From: Anaerolineales bacterium
Lineage (GTDB): Bacteria > Chloroflexota > Anaerolineae > Anaerolineales > UBA11657
Reading direction: 5' to 3'
Assembly: GCA_947503585.1 (NCBI GenBank)
Contig: CANNEJ010000113.1
Coordinates: forward strand, 1 to 5,891
DNA: 5,891 nt
The translations under genes and the position numbers were made by a program. The notes beneath the pieces were generated by a model, which made no database searches, was not told the DNA's origin, and worked only from the letters and a program-made list of their open reading frames with translations. Shown here piece by piece: positions 5,132 to 5,891 of the stretch; the first letter of the stretch is position 1; every line of letters begins with the position of its first letter.

Positions 5132-5891
5132 TTCTTTTCGCGGCGGCCTTGCTGCTTCTATTAATAACTGTGCGTGCATGGCGCGGGCTGCAATCACGCC
5201 CGCGCGCAGCCGTAATGCCCCCACCCTCGATTGCTGCCCGGCTGCGCTTGCAACGCGCCGGCGCCACCCTTGCCATCAGCGGCCTGCTGCTCAGCGCGTG
5301 TTACCCGGCTGGTTCTGCACCGGTTGACAGTAGCAACAGCCAGTTGGCGGCGCTGGACACGCGCCTGACGGCGGTGGCCGGCGCTGCGCCGCGCGGCACG
5401 CTGCAGCCCGCGCCCACCATGCAGCCGCAAGCGGCTGCGACAGCGCAGCCCGTGGCTGCAGTGCAAAGCGCAGCGCAAGGCGCTGCAGTTGCAGAACCGG
5501 CCGTGGCCTGGTGGCAGCTGCCGCTGCAGTGGTGGCTCAGTTTTATCGACTGGTTGTTCGGGCGGGAAGCGGAGGTGCCGGCGGATGCGGAGCAGGCAGC
5601 GCGTTTGGCTGCGGGCCCCGTACCGCTGGTGGTTACCGCCACACCGGCGCCGGTGGTGGAGAAGGTAACCGGCGATGTGGTGCTGACGGTGCTGGGCGGG
5701 CGCGTGGAGCTGCTGCTGCCGGGCAGCGAGACGTGGGAGCAGCTGTTGCTGCCACAGGCAGCGCTGCGGCCGGGCACACAGCTGCGCACATTCCAGCTTT
5801 CAACTGCGCGCCTCGATTTGATCGACGGGTCGCGCATCTTGGTGAAGCCGGTAACCACGCTGCAGGTGCGCATGTACCAGCACGATGCAGC
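5128..5891 (+). CDS. FecR-domain lipoprotein, partial (3' end beyond window)
   Basis: The frame is open to the window edge, giving 254 complete codons from ATG 5128. A lipoprotein lipobox L-S-A-C (Cys58) follows a basic stretch (RLRLQR) and a hydrophobic core, so the mature protein is probably lipid-anchored outside the membrane. Cys58 is unusually far from Met1. A start at Met30 (ATG 5215) would give a normal 28-residue signal peptide, and codons 10-13 (CTT CTA TTA ATA) look non-coding, so 5215 may be the true start despite having no ribosome-binding site. I give the longer form because its ATG forms an ATGA overlap with a leader frame just after the promoter. After an Ala/Pro/Gln-rich linker (about 60-125) comes a Trp-rich segment (Trp128, 129, 135, 136, 142). 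A FecR-like domain begins near 180: GDVVLTVLG, a Trp before a leucine run, LRPGTQLRT and LDLIDGSRILVKP. In FecR proteins this fold serves signalling; in Chloroflexota lipoproteins its ligand is unknown to me. Confidence 0.75.
   Translation, partial: MILFAAALLLLLITVRAWRGLQSRPRAAVMPPPSIAARLRLQRAGATLAISGLLLSACYPAGSAPVDSSNSQLAALDTRLTAVAGAAPRGTLQPAPTMQPQAAATAQPVAAVQSAAQGAAVAEPAVAWWQLPLQWWLSFIDWLFGREAEVPADAEQAARLAAGPVPLVVTATPAPVVEKVTGDVVLTVLGGRVELLLPGSETWEQLLLPQAALRPGTQLRTFQLSTARLDLIDGSRILVKPVTTLQVRMYQHDA

Noticed and set aside
1..5891. High frequency of GCTGC/GCAGC and TGCAG motifs across the window, considered as a dispersed functional repeat
   Set aside because: Explained by Ala (GCA, GCG, GCT), Leu (CTG) and Gln (CAG) codon preference in an Ala/Leu-rich proteome; no regular spacing was seen.

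Overview
The window looks like chromosomal DNA of a GC-rich bacterium, most probably a Chloroflexota (Anaerolineae-like) genome. This is an inference from three things: a long PriA with an extra Ala/Leu-rich block between its winged-helix and helicase domains, a small membrane protein with the HALEHAT / HPNCGTN signature of the DUF6391 family (which I associate with Cyanobacteria and Chloroflexota), and a lipoprotein carrying a FecR-like domain. All genes read rightward. None of the starts has a convincing Shine-Dalgarno sequence; they rely instead on overlapping stop/start codons or on -10 elements placed just before the ATG.

Layout: (1) 1-81, a leader with a TATAAT -10 element followed by four alternating CAGCC/GGCTG segments that can form mutually exclusive hairpins before priA. 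(2) 82-2991, priA, the replication restart helicase, intact with all helicase motifs and eight zinc cysteines. A ~255 bp patch (about 427-681) covering its winged-helix region has clearly lower GC and foreign-looking codon use. (3) 3023-3568 (or from 3014), a DUF6391-type membrane protein of unknown function. (4) 3565-4569, holA, the clamp-loader delta subunit of DNA polymerase III, overlapping the previous gene by ATGA. (5) 4570-5127, about 560 bp with no supported gene of ordinary size. It holds two copies of a 14-base parS-like palindrome 99 bp apart, a strong intrinsic terminator (4841-4875), a weaker terminator-like hairpin (4731-4783), an extended -10 promoter (5068-5076) and a possible 16-codon leader ORF. 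(6) 5128-end, a FecR-domain lipoprotein cut off by the window edge.

The first three genes form a plausible operon: priA reloads the replisome at stalled forks and delta opens the sliding clamp for loading, so two replication functions flank an uncharacterised membrane protein. The segment after holA is the least explained part of the window. Its paired parS-like sites carry one half-site matching canonical parS and one with a C at the base that, in Bacillus, separates Noc-type from ParB-type sites. That is the observation I would check first.
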